The notes below the pieces were generated by a model. That model made no database searches. It saw only the letters and a program-made list of their open reading frames with translations, and was not told the origin of the DNA. This document shows, piece after piece, positions 33,903 through 42,200 of a stretch of 64,000 bases of DNA. The stretch covers positions 26,976 through 90,975 of the forward strand of contig JAJECK010000062.1 of NCBI GenBank assembly GCA_022822085.1, in the 5' to 3' direction. The position numbers and the translations under genes were made by a program. Within the stretch, counting starts at the first letter, position 1. Each line of letters opens with the position of its first letter. The stretch comes from Candidatus Poribacteria bacterium. Its GTDB lineage: Bacteria; Poribacteria; WGA-4E; WGA-3G.

Positions 33903-34466
33903 ATGAAATCACATAGAACACAACTCACACTCCTGCTGATAACGGCTATCCTACTTGTAGGCTGCACCGCTAATGAGAAAGAAACACCAAAGCAAGTAGA
34001 TACACCTACCGAGACGCAGCAAGAAGACGAAAGCGTTCCTGTTGTTCGCTTCATACAGGGTGAAGAAAAACCGGATCCACCAGAACAGTCCGAACCTATC
34101 AGCGAACCGAACACGATAGAACGCTTACACCAACACATCTCATCACTGCCCAACGTTGAAGGGGCGACACACGATCAATTACGCGGGTATGTCACTGCGT
34201 GGGAACACATGAAACTACTGCTCAACGAAAACAACATACCTTACACTTCAGATTACCGAAAGACCCCACATCTCACACAGGCTTATATCACGCTCGGTGA
34301 ATATGATAAAGCCATACAGAACAAAAAAGAACAGGAACAGTGGATACAAGCCCTCAAAACAGCGGGGATTGAAAAGCCAGATATGCATGATGGACTCCTC
34401 ACTGATATTTCCATCAAAGACATAGAAACCATGAAACAATCCAATCAAAAAGGAGAAATACAATGA
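33903..34466 (+). CDS. Lipoprotein of unknown function
   Basis: 187 residues with a lipoprotein signal peptide: basic start, hydrophobic core and lipobox LLVGC (Cys21). A Glu/Pro/Gln-rich linker follows (residues 24-65). Then comes a helical region containing HLTQAYITLGEYDKAIQNKK, which resembles one tetratricopeptide repeat. No family is recognised. ATG 33903 has AAAGGAA 8 nt upstream. The stop overlaps the next ATG (ATGA), linking it to the larger lipoprotein downstream. The two are probably partners in the periplasm or outer membrane. Confidence 0.7.
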   Translation: MKSHRTQLTLLLITAILLVGCTANEKETPKQVDTPTETQQEDESVPVVRFIQGEEKPDPPEQSEPISEPNTIERLHQHISSLPNVEGATHDQLRGYVTAWEHMKLLLNENNIPYTSDYRKTPHLTQAYITLGEYDKAIQNKKEQEQWIQALKTAGIEKPDMHDGLLTDISIKDIETMKQSNQKGEIQ

Positions 34467-35671
34467 AACTGCATATACAAACCCTTACTTTCGGACTTAC
34501 ATTTATTGTTATTTTACTGGCAGGCTGCAGCGGATGTGGTCTGACAAAGGCTCCACAAAAAAACGCTACAGGTGATGCCGACACATTGAAGGTAAAGATC
34601 GGTTGGCAACCTTCAGAGGGAAATCCATTGCTGAAGCCCTCTAAATCAAACAGAGCACCTTCGGATATGTTAGAGGGTGAAAAATCAGGGAATAATGAGA
34701 GAAACTCGAAGCTCTCGCGTGAATTTCTCGACCATGTAAACACAGTGCACAACGATGGTAACAGCTACTTTTCCAATCCGAATTTTTGGCAAGAGAAGTA
34801 TGATCTGATTGATGAATATCTGGGGCTTGATACAGAAAGCACCGTCCGTTTTATCATTGAACATAACCTCTACACTGAGGCGATTGTAAAATACTTGGAT
34901 GACTATGATGCGTTTCGGTATGTTAAAGAAAACGCACCGCACGGTGAGAAAGGCCTAGCTGTAGATGCGGCCGAGCGTGTTTTTGCCAATGAACCGGGAA
35001 GTCTAAAAGGGCTTGAAACAGGACTATATTTAGCAAGGTTGGCAACAGAGGTAGATGGTGACAATACAGAAGCGCATACGATCTATTTATCAATACTTAG
35101 ACACCACCCCGATAACGTAAAGGCGTTGTATAAATCAGGAGAAGTGTTCATTTACGACGATATGCCAGAGGAAGCGATACCTTTGTTTGAAAAAGCCAAT
35201 CGTCTTGTGCCAACACACTATAATTTTAATTTAGGTGAAGCGTATTATATGTTAGGTGACTATAAGACAGCGTGGGTATACTTCAGAAAAGAGCTAAATG
35301 CGAGAAAACACCCTGAAGGGAGCCACACAAGGTTTTGGGCTCGGGAATTCCTGCAGGCGTATGAGGTAGAAAAAGATCTCGCCCCTCCGGTAAGTACGAG
35401 TACGGTGGATCCGTTGTCAATGTCGTTTGTAGAGTTAACAGCGTTTGTGAACTGGGCAAAATCGTTGTCAACGGATACCTCGATAGACATAAATCCGTTT
35501 TTAGCAAAGGAAATACAGGCACATATACGTGGAGAGAGGTCACCGTTTGAACCCACTCGGCTTGTGCGTGCTTTTGAACACATACACAGACACGGGAAAG
35601 AAGAAGGTATCAGACGGCTTGAACAAAGCGACCCAGAGTTAGCAAATAAAGTGAAGCAAAGCGTAAAATAA
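34463..35671 (+). CDS. TPR-containing lipoprotein
   Basis: 402 residues with lipobox LLAGC (Cys22) after a hydrophobic signal. A helical N-terminal region includes NFWQEKYDLIDEYLGLD. Tetratricopeptide-like pairs follow: AHTIYLSILRHHPDNVKALY, KSGEVFIYDDMPEEAIPLFEKA and FNLGEAYYMLGDYKTAWVYF. TPRs bind other proteins, so a scaffolding role in the envelope is likely. The start overlaps the preceding lipoprotein gene by 4 bp, with AAAGGAGAAA upstream. The metzincin gene follows after 41 bp. Confidence 0.75.
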   Translation: MKLHIQTLTFGLTFIVILLAGCSGCGLTKAPQKNATGDADTLKVKIGWQPSEGNPLLKPSKSNRAPSDMLEGEKSGNNERNSKLSREFLDHVNTVHNDGNSYFSNPNFWQEKYDLIDEYLGLDTESTVRFIIEHNLYTEAIVKYLDDYDAFRYVKENAPHGEKGLAVDAAERVFANEPGSLKGLETGLYLARLATEVDGDNTEAHTIYLSILRHHPDNVKALYKSGEVFIYDDMPEEAIPLFEKANRLVPTHYNFNLGEAYYMLGDYKTAWVYFRKELNARKHPEGSHTRFWAREFLQAYEVEKDLAPPVSTSTVDPLSMSFVELTAFVNWAKSLSTDTSIDINPFLAKEIQAHIRGERSPFEPTRLVRAFEHIHRHGKEEGIRRLEQSDPELANKVKQSVK

Positions 35672-35712
35672 CGATTTCTATTTTTTATCTGTCTAAAAAG
35701 GAGACAATTGCC

Positions 35713-38700
35713 ATGAAAAGAATAATATCATTAAGTTTCATGTTCATCTTATTGTTGAGTGTTGTGCAGTTTGCTGAGGGGAATGGAAGTTCCGATGGTG
35801 CATCCATCTACGTTATTGGGAGTCCACACCATTTTCCGAAGTACGGTGAGACTTTGCCGGTGGAAATCAAAGTGTTTAACAGACCGCATTATGGCGAAAT
35901 CCGTGTATCTTTGACAGAATCATCTACTTGGAAAGGGATTAGTACGAACTATCCTCTAAAAAGTACTGATACCAGTAAAGATTTGCTTTTGCGCTCTACA
36001 GATAATGGCAGTTGGTCCCCTCATGGCACTGACGAGTTGCGGTATGAGTTCCCGGAGGACTATAATAACGAGAACCCGAATGTAAGTCTCACTGTGAATG
36101 TGTATTGCAAAGATTTTGGTGCGCGTGGCGTATTAAAGGCTGAACTCTATGAAGATAAAGGGAATGGTCCGGAACTTATTGGAAGCGATATGGACCCTGT
36201 GCCGCGTGACTTAAACGAGAACAATATAGCGGATGGGTGGGAAAATGATTTTTGGCCTTATGTCTACCCGACAGATGCTCAAGGTAGCGACGTTTATTAT
36301 AGAGAGCGTGGGATTGTGGATATGGCTGCGACGCTTGCGCAAGACGAGGTGAAAAACTATCCTTTCAAAGTTATGTTAGAGGAAGTGCCCGATAATGCGC
36401 CCTACTATGATCGCATGTCAAAGGTAAAAGGCAAGGATCGCACGGATAGGTTCAAGACTGTTGATACGGACCCGCCGGTTAATAATAAAAACAAGCAGAT
36501 CGGTGATGGATTGACAGTGTTCGAAGAATATAGAGGACTGATAGTCGGTGAGGTTACAGACATAGCAGACGTGCGGGATGCGTATAGTCGTTTTAGCCCG
36601 ACAATAAAGAATGTTTTCTATGTGTTACACCCAGGCGTAATAGAAGAGGAAGATAAGAAGAAAGACTTGGATGATATGGCGGATCATGGTACCGGCGACA
36701 CGCACATGCATCAGGAACATTCGTTTCAAGAGATATTCCATAAAAACGTCAACAGACCTTTTGAAGAAGTTTTTATTAATATAGAGTTGGATAATAGGAA
36801 TTTTAAGTTGGATGTACCTGATATAGCAGAAGTTGGGTGGTTGAATACCAGCACTCCAGATGTAGCCGGAGTTCTGAAGGTTTATTCTGTGCGTACCATG
36901 GACGGTAAAACCTCCGATGATGGAGATCTCGGATTTACTGCCACTTATATACCGCATGAATATTCACTGATAATCATCTTTACGGATACAATCAAAGCAT
37001 TTCGAAAGAGATGGAACAAGGCGAACCGCGATAATACCTATACTCTTAGAAAAATAATGAATCAGGTGATTGCACATGAGATTGGTCATTCCAACAATCT
37101 GGCCCACTGTTCTGATAACTGTATAAACGACGTTGATCAGTGTATGATGGACCCCAAAACTGGGCCGCATTCAATAGGTTTTGCACCGAGCCACTATCAT
37201 CATGCCGACTACGACTTGGCAGAGCCAGTTAGACCCCGTGATGAAGATGAAGAACCTGCCGGCCGTAGCCGAGCAGATTTAAAGGATGACGATAACGACG
37301 AAGACGATAACGGCAATAATAACGATGAAAACGGGGATGGCAATGACGGGGATGAAGATGGGGACGACGAAGACGACACGAACACCAACGATGATACCAA
37401 TGACGATACCAATGACGACACCAATGACGACACCAACGATGACACCAACGATAACACTAACAATGATGGCAACAACGATGGCACTGAAGGCGGCACCACT
37501 ACGCCCCCACCGAACATCAATGCGCCGAGTGCCCCTTCGGGTTTAGGAGCTGTCAGTAAAAATGCTTCCGTCAAGCTCTCCTGGTCTGCACCCTCTAATG
37601 ATGGCGGTGCTGCGGTATCGGGTTATCAGTATCAATATAAAGAATCGAGTGTGTCCACATGGCCTGAAACTTGGTTGAATATATCGTTACCGGACGAGAG
37701 TGTCCTATCTTTTAGTAAGGGTAGTTTGACGAATGGCACGTCTTATGATTTCCACGTGCGTGCTGGCAATGGCGATAATCGTTGGAGCGTTGCGTCCGCA
37801 GTTGCGAGTGCGACTCCCTCTACGGTGCCGGATGCCCCTGCGTCCTTTACGAATGTTGCTATTGTTGGGAGTGTGTTGCTATCTTGGACACCGCCTGACG
37901 ATGATGGCGGTGCTGCGATTAGCGGATATAAACTTCAGTATGCTTCGGGTGTCTCGCCTGCGGATACGGATTATTCGGAATGGGAATCTGTGGGTGATGG
38001 TGATGCGCGTCAGAAAACTATATCAAGTTTAACATCGGGCACTGCTTATCATTTTCGTCTACTGGCACACAATGTGAAAGGGGATGGTGCTGCTATATCG
38101 ACATCAGCGGTGGTGCCGTCGCCACCGCCACCACCGACAAACAAAACAGTGCCCGGTGCCCCGCAAAACTTTGAAACATTTGATGATAACGGAGCGGTAG
38201 TCCTGTGGTGGGATGCCCCCAGTGATAATGGCAAGACCCCGATAACCGATTATAAATACATGTATCGGGTCAGTGGGGGCACGTGGGGCGATTGGACATC
38301 AACAGGGCTGAACGCGGAAACGGATCCAGATGGATATTTTGAATATACTGTGACAGGATTGACAAATGGCACAAGTTATGAGTTTGATGTGTGTGCTGTC
38401 AATGAAGTGGGGGCTGGGGCAAGTGCAGGGGCACTCACCGAAACACCACAGGCAAAGAAACCGGATGCACCGTCCCGTCCAACGGCAACCAGCACCACTG
38501 CGGGAAAGGTGGAACTCAGTTGGAGTGCACCCGATGATAACGGCAGTGCGATCACCGACTATAAATATGCGTATGGCAAAAGAGTCAATGGCAGATGGAC
38601 ATGGGTCTCTTATACGTCTACGGGCAGCACGGATACGTCCTATACCATCACAGACTTAGAAAGCGGTGTAATCTATCGTTTCCGCGTGCGTGCTGTCAAC

Positions 38701-38751
38701 GCTGTTGGAACAAGTGGCATATCACGCGTCGCACAGGTGCAAGTGGAATAA
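35713..38751 (+). CDS. Secreted metzincin-type metalloprotease with four fibronectin-III domains
   Basis: 1012 residues, with a signal peptide (SLSFMFILLLSVVQFAEG). The zinc site is HEIGHSNNLAH at residues 455-465, the HExxHxx(G/N)xxH metzincin pattern, with a Met-turn candidate CMMDP about 14 residues later and several nearby Cys. Residues about 505-595 are an Asp/Asn/Thr-rich low-complexity linker containing NDDT units encoded by a 12-bp tandem repeat. Four fibronectin-III domains fill the rest, starting near 598, 700, 810 and 915, each with the NGTSY or SGTAY-type loop. Likely an extracellular protease or adhesin. ATG 35713 has AAGGAGACA upstream. Protease activity is inferred from the motif only. 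Confidence 0.82.
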   Translation: MKRIISLSFMFILLLSVVQFAEGNGSSDGASIYVIGSPHHFPKYGETLPVEIKVFNRPHYGEIRVSLTESSTWKGISTNYPLKSTDTSKDLLLRSTDNGSWSPHGTDELRYEFPEDYNNENPNVSLTVNVYCKDFGARGVLKAELYEDKGNGPELIGSDMDPVPRDLNENNIADGWENDFWPYVYPTDAQGSDVYYRERGIVDMAATLAQDEVKNYPFKVMLEEVPDNAPYYDRMSKVKGKDRTDRFKTVDTDPPVNNKNKQIGDGLTVFEEYRGLIVGEVTDIADVRDAYSRFSPTIKNVFYVLHPGVIEEEDKKKDLDDMADHGTGDTHMHQEHSFQEIFHKNVNRPFEEVFINIELDNRNFKLDVPDIAEVGWLNTSTPDVAGVLKVYSVRTMDGKTSDDGDLGFTATYIPHEYSLIIIFTDTIKAFRKRWNKANRDNTYTLRKIMNQVIAHEIGHSNNLAHCSDNCINDVDQCMMDPKTGPHSIGFAPSHYHHADYDLAEPVRPRDEDEEPAGRSRADLKDDDNDEDDNGNNNDENGDGNDGDEDGDDEDDTNTNDDTNDDTNDDTNDDTNDDTNDNTNNDGNNDGTEGGTTTPPPNINAPSAPSGLGAVSKNASVKLSWSAPSNDGGAAVSGYQYQYKESSVSTWPETWLNISLPDESVLSFSKGSLTNGTSYDFHVRAGNGDNRWSVASAVASATPSTVPDAPASFTNVAIVGSVLLSWTPPDDDGGAAISGYKLQYASGVSPADTDYSEWESVGDGDARQKTISSLTSGTAYHFRLLAHNVKGDGAAISTSAVVPSPPPPPTNKTVPGAPQNFETFDDNGAVVLWWDAPSDNGKTPITDYKYMYRVSGGTWGDWTSTGLNAETDPDGYFEYTVTGLTNGTSYEFDVCAVNEVGAGASAGALTETPQAKKPDAPSRPTATSTTAGKVELSWSAPDDNGSAITDYKYAYGKRVNGRWTWVSYTSTGSTDTSYTITDLESGVIYRFRVRAVNAVGTSGISRVAQVQVE
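37387..37458 (+). repeat. 12-bp tandem repeat inside the metalloprotease gene
   Basis: About six units of the type AAYGAYGAYACC encode Asn-Asp-Asp-Thr repeats in the linker between protease and fibronectin-III domains. Unit number could vary by slippage without breaking the frame. Confidence 0.8.
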
Positions 38752-38760
38752 AGGAATCCC

Positions 38761-39210
38761 ATGACGTATTTGAAACTCTTAGCGTTATTGCTACTTATCG
38801 CTGCGGGAATGTGGTGTTGGCAAACACTCATCACCGCACGTCCACCGGATATAACGGATATAACTGATTTAGGGGCGATTGAAGCTACGGAAACAGGTAT
38901 CGTTATAGAATCACCTGCTACGCTGTCTAAACCGCCTTCTGTGGGGATCCCTGCGGATAAAACCCCTATGGTATCCCGTCCACCACCAGTCGAACCCGAA
39001 AAAGACTTTTACCAAACGATTATTGATAACAATATCTTTCTACCGCTCGGTTATCGTCCTGCGCGGCCTGCACCTGCGTATCAACTGATAGGCACCAGTG
39101 TTGCTGCTCAGCCTGCGGGGACGACTGCCTCTATCCTTGATCGTGGCTCCAGACGCTTGTATATCGTTCGCGTCGGTGATAAGATAGGTACATCAACAGA
39201 GGGTATGTGA
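38761..39210 (+). CDS. GspC-like inner-membrane protein, probably truncated
   Basis: 149 residues. A single N-terminal membrane helix (LLALLLLIAAGMWCWQTLI) is followed by a Pro/Thr-rich linker. Then comes a block like the homology region of type II secretion GspC/PulC: FYQTIIDNNIFLPLGYRPA, YQLIGTSVA, ASILDRGSRRLYIVRVGDKI. In GspC-like proteins this block continues for about 25 more residues after the GD-K-I turn; here it stops at GTSTEGM. The stop overlaps the GTG of the TPR gene. I infer a truncated secretion component or a fusion junction; no other gsp genes are present. Confidence 0.55.
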   Translation: MTYLKLLALLLLIAAGMWCWQTLITARPPDITDITDLGAIEATETGIVIESPATLSKPPSVGIPADKTPMVSRPPPVEPEKDFYQTIIDNNIFLPLGYRPARPAPAYQLIGTSVAAQPAGTTASILDRGSRRLYIVRVGDKIGTSTEGM

Positions 39211-40061
39211 ACTATCAGCGAGGAGATTATGAACGAGTTATCCACGCCTACACGATGGTCATTCATCTCGACACAGAACAGATTGAAACTGTTTCAATGG
39301 CATTCAATAATCGGGGTATGGCAAAAGCGAAACTCCACCAAGACTTCGCTGCAATTGCGGACTACAATACAGCAATCAAACTCCATTCCAATAATGCTGA
39401 GGCTTACAACAATCGGGGTGTCGTCAAAATGAAAATGCGGAAATATCTGTCAGCGATTATGGATTTTGACAGTGCAATCGCGTTGAAAAGACACACCGCA
39501 GGTACATTTGTCAATCGCGGCAGAGCGAAAGCAGCAATATCCCAATATGAGCAGGCACTGACAGATTATGATACCGCTATAGAACAAGAGCGCGTGTATG
39601 CATCCGCTTACAGCTATCGCGGCATTGCCAAAGCCGCTTTAGGGGATCTTGATGGGGCAATGACAGATTATGATACCGCCATCAATCTGATGCCAGATCA
39701 TGCGACAACCTACCGAAAACGAGGTATGCTCAAAGTTCAGTTAGAAAAACATTCAGATGCACTACGGGATTATGACACCGCTATTAGATTGAATCCTGAT
39801 GACGCACATGCCTACACACAACGCGGCATTGTCAAAGCAGCATTGGGACACTATTCACAAGCCCTGACAGATTTTGATACTGCAATCCGACTTGTTGCAA
39901 ATAATCCACTCGCTCACTACCATCGTGGCGTTGTGAAACTGGTATTGCGTCATAAAACCGATGGTGAACATGACCTGCGGATCGCACTCAAATACGTGGA
40001 AAAAGGACGGAATACGCAACTGAAAAGACAGATTGAACAGACACTGACTGACCTAAAATAA
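39207..40061 (+). CDS. Tetratricopeptide-repeat protein
   Basis: 284 residues made almost entirely of about seven 34-residue TPRs, e.g. AYNNRGVVKMKMRKYLSAIM, SYRGIAKAALGDLDGAMTDY and AYTQRGIVKAALGHYSQALT, each with the DYDTAI-type second helix. No signal peptide is seen, and the frame opens inside a repeat (NYQRGDYERVIHAYTMVI). The apparent start may therefore be a fusion or truncation point rather than the ancestral one. It starts at a GTG overlapping the previous stop by 4 bp (GTGA), with AGAGGG just upstream. Partner is unknown. Confidence 0.75.
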   Translation: MNYQRGDYERVIHAYTMVIHLDTEQIETVSMAFNNRGMAKAKLHQDFAAIADYNTAIKLHSNNAEAYNNRGVVKMKMRKYLSAIMDFDSAIALKRHTAGTFVNRGRAKAAISQYEQALTDYDTAIEQERVYASAYSYRGIAKAALGDLDGAMTDYDTAINLMPDHATTYRKRGMLKVQLEKHSDALRDYDTAIRLNPDDAHAYTQRGIVKAALGHYSQALTDFDTAIRLVANNPLAHYHRGVVKLVLRHKTDGEHDLRIALKYVEKGRNTQLKRQIEQTLTDLK

Positions 40062-40255
40062 ACCGATCTGGACACGCAATGCGGTTGTCCATACTGCCCT
40101 GCTTGCAAGACGCAGCAGCACGGCAATAGATGAGCACGCGACACAACGTGCAGGTGTCGCACATCACATCAACTCTAACTTCGCGAAACAATGCAAGGAG
40201 CTATGACATGTCAATCCTAAAGTATACTCTAAAATACGTTTCCTTTGGAAACACG
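40062..40255. other. Gene-free stretch next to IS remnant
   Basis: No credible frame is present; short frames on either strand have no family features. The stretch probably includes degraded mobile-element sequence, but only the part from 40256 is recognisable. Confidence 0.35.
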
Positions 40256-40420
40256 TTAATCGCCATCGCCATCATAGAATCGAGGATCGCATTCCGCAAG
40301 ATAACGATTAATTTGATCATGACTGAACTGCTCACAGTGATCCGCAAAATGAGTTAGCGTCCAGTTGATAAGGGTTGTCAATAGATATTGACAATAATCA
40401 AGACGGGACGGTTTTGTCAT
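40256..40420 (-). pseudogene. Transposase N-terminal fragment (IS701/IS4-like)
   Basis: From ATG 40420 the minus strand reads MTKPSRLDYCQYLLTTLINW, then HFADHCEQFSHDQINRYL, the opening of a DDE transposase seen in IS701-like elements. It then breaks into an unrelated tail (ECDPRFYDGDGD) and stops at 40256. A ribosome site (AAGAGG) lies upstream. The catalytic domain is missing, so only the 5' end of the insertion sequence remains. Confidence 0.65.
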
Positions 40421-40477
40421 CTTTATAACCTCTTCACAGACTATATTAGGCTTTTGAGGTATCTCTGTCAACTATTG

Positions 40478-40490
40478 TGCGTAAGTCCTG
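40478..40490 (-). repeat. Insertion-sequence end, CAGGACTTACGCA
   Basis: The minus-strand sequence CAGGACTTACGCA lies 58 bp before the transposase fragment start at 40420 and equals the ends of the nested 110-bp element at 33300. It is probably the left terminal repeat of the decayed insertion sequence. Confidence 0.6.
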
Positions 40491-40499
40491 TTGCATTAT

Positions 40500-40529
40500 A
40501 CTTGTGCATGTAATTATGGTTTCCACTAT
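40500..40529 (+). repeat. Solo right end of a TA-type MITE
   Basis: TGTGCATGTAATTATGG followed by TTTCCACTATA matches the right ends of the E-family; no left end was found nearby. A similar solo end is at about 51547-51578. Confidence 0.55.
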
Positions 40530-40592
40530 AAATAAAAATGCGAGGTAAGTGATTGAGACAAACCCCACATACAAATGGAAATAGTACGCTAA

Positions 40593-41099
40593 TTAGTTAT
40601 TCTCTGCACCTTCGTTGATCCAATCAACAAAGAGTTGAATTTCGTCTGCATTTAGTGGATTTTCACCGATGGGCATTTGAGGTTGTTCTTCACCTTTAAT
40701 ATATTTTACAACAAGACTATTGTCAGCATCCCCTGCCACAAATGCAGCACCACTTTGTCCACCTTTCTTGAAGTTATCATAAGTGTTAAGGTGGAGACCG
40801 CCAAAACCAACAATATTGTCGTGGCATCCGCGGACTGCACAACGTTCCGCAAGGATAGGATTAATTTCATCTTTGTAGGAAACGCCAGGGGCAGGAGATG
40901 GATCCACAGGGTCAGATGGTGGGTCGACAACAGGGTCTACTGGATCAGGTTCAGTTGTATTGTCACCTTCTCCGTTGACCATCTCAGTTACAGAATCACC
41001 CTCGTTACCGCATCCTGTTATAAATCCTGCAGTGAGTATAAGAAATATTGAAAATATAGTAAATATCGCTGAATTTACATGATATAATTTTAATCGCAT
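40593..41099 (-). CDS. Planctomycete-type heme lipoprotein, paralogue 1
   Basis: 168 residues. A lipoprotein signal peptide ends in lipobox FITGC (Cys30). A Pro/Asp/Val-rich linker follows (PDPVDPVVDPP). The C-terminal 95 residues resemble the c-type cytochrome domain of planctomycete-type proteins, with the heme site CAVRGCH (C87, C92, H93), i.e. CxxxxCH instead of CxxCH. A likely axial-ligand region is QPQMPIGENPL, and FVDWINEGAEN closes the domain. The start is ATG 41099 with AGGGAGA upstream. It is a tandem copy of the gene at 41626, with nearly identical first 70 residues. Its role is probably periplasmic or outer-membrane electron transfer. Confidence 0.75.
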   Translation of the reverse strand: MRLKLYHVNSAIFTIFSIFLILTAGFITGCGNEGDSVTEMVNGEGDNTTEPDPVDPVVDPPSDPVDPSPAPGVSYKDEINPILAERCAVRGCHDNIVGFGGLHLNTYDNFKKGGQSGAAFVAGDADNSLVVKYIKGEEQPQMPIGENPLNADEIQLFVDWINEGAENN

Positions 41100-41180
41100 C
41101 AAATTATTCTCCCTAACCTGAATAATAATTCAAGTAGTTTCTTATGCATAGAATATCACAACAAGGAGATGAAGTCAACA
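41100..41180. repeat. Duplicated divergent promoter region with a gene-start stub
   Basis: From 41100 to about 41181 the sequence is nearly identical to 42121-42203, including the ribosome site AAGGAGATGAAGTCAAC and the ATG of the dehydrogenase gene. After that ATG this copy reads GGGTGTGTAA and stops, so only a stub of the dehydrogenase was copied. Confidence 0.85.
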
Positions 41181-41215
41181 TGGGTGTGTAAAGTATTTGC
41201 ACACCCCAATGGAGG

Positions 41216-41474
41216 CGGGGTTATTTAGTTTTCAATATTTTTGATGATTTTTTGCTATTACGTTAATGTTAAATTTTGGTGTCTTGAATTGATCTTTAAT
41301 CCCGCCAAATACCATACGCGCATTTAGCGTTGATTTGGTAGGGATTAAAGAGCATTTCTCGGACCTTCATGTCCTTTAGTTTATCTAAATGGGTATTGCT
41401 ACGCTGGACTTGACCATCGGTTTTAACTTTTAGTAAACACAAAAGCGATAATTCTTAAAACTAAATAACCCTGG
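41216..41474. repeat. Long structured repeat R1, copy 2
   Basis: 259 bp, from CGGGGTTATTTAGTTTT to AAACTAAATAACCCTGG, closely similar to 31224-31481 throughout. Similarity to copy 1 continues rightward to the terminator at 41577-41599, except that MITE E3 is absent here (single TA at 41527-41528). Confidence 0.87.
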
Positions 41475-41576
41475 AACTTTGTATAACATTATTGACAAAG
41501 ACGGGCAACGTTGTTATGATAATACATTAATTCATGAAAAAAATTTTATGTTGTTGATTGAGGTGTAACAAAAAAA

Positions 41577-41599
41577 GGGCAAGATCTAAAAACCTGCCC
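41577..41599 (-). terminator. Rho-independent terminator of heme lipoprotein 2
   Basis: On the minus strand GGGCAGG, loop TTTTTAGAT, CTTGCCC, then a run of seven T (41570-41576). It lies 26 bp after the stop at 41626. Confidence 0.75.
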
Positions 41600-41625
41600 C
41601 ACAAGTAAATGTTCAATCTTACGAA

Positions 41626-42120
41626 TTAGTTATTCTCTGCACCTTCGTTAATCCAATCAACAAAGAGTTTTATCTGATCAGCGTTTAGTGGGGGACCACC
41701 TGGAGGCATGCCGCCACCATCTATACGTCGGACAACGAGACTAGCTTTACCATCACCTACAACAAAGGCAGGGCCTTGGTTACCACCTTTCTTGAAATTA
41801 TCATAAGTCGTAAGGTTTAGACCACCAGAAGCAGCATTATCATGGCAATTACCAATCGCACATCTCTCGACGATGATCGGATTAATTTCATCCTTGTAGG
41901 AAACGCCAGGGGCAGGAGGTGGATCCACAGGGTCAGGTGGTGGGTCAACAACTGGGTCCACTGGATCAGGTTCAGTTGTATTGTCACCTTCTCCGTTGAC
42001 CATCTCAGTGACAGAATCACCCTCGTCACCGCATCCTGTTATAAATCCTGCAGTGAGTATAAGAAATATTGAAAATATAGTAAGTATCGCTGAATTTACA
42101 TGATATAATTTTAATCGCAT
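41626..42120 (-). CDS. Planctomycete-type heme lipoprotein, paralogue 2
   Basis: 164 residues, paralogue of the gene at 40593 with the same lipobox (FITGC) and Pro/Asp linker. The heme-type motif is CAIGNCH, again CxxxxCH. Downstream GGGMPPGGPPLNADQIKLFV replaces the corresponding part of paralogue 1, so the C-terminal halves have diverged more than the N-terminal halves. ATG 42120 has AGGGAGA upstream. It is divergent from the hydroxyacid dehydrogenase at 42201 and ends in a clear terminator. Heme attachment is inferred from the motif. Confidence 0.75.
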   Translation of the reverse strand: MRLKLYHVNSAILTIFSIFLILTAGFITGCGDEGDSVTEMVNGEGDNTTEPDPVDPVVDPPPDPVDPPPAPGVSYKDEINPIIVERCAIGNCHDNAASGGLNLTTYDNFKKGGNQGPAFVVGDGKASLVVRRIDGGGMPPGGPPLNADQIKLFVDWINEGAENN

Positions 42121-42200
42121 CAAATTATTCTCCCTAATCTGAATAATAATTCAAGTAATTTCTTATGCATAGAATATCACAACAAGGAGATGAAGTCAAC

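Noticed and set aside
37209..37574. Ser/Val-rich minus frame opposite the Asp/Asn linker
   Set aside because: Produced by the 12-bp repeat read in reverse (SSLVSSLVS..).
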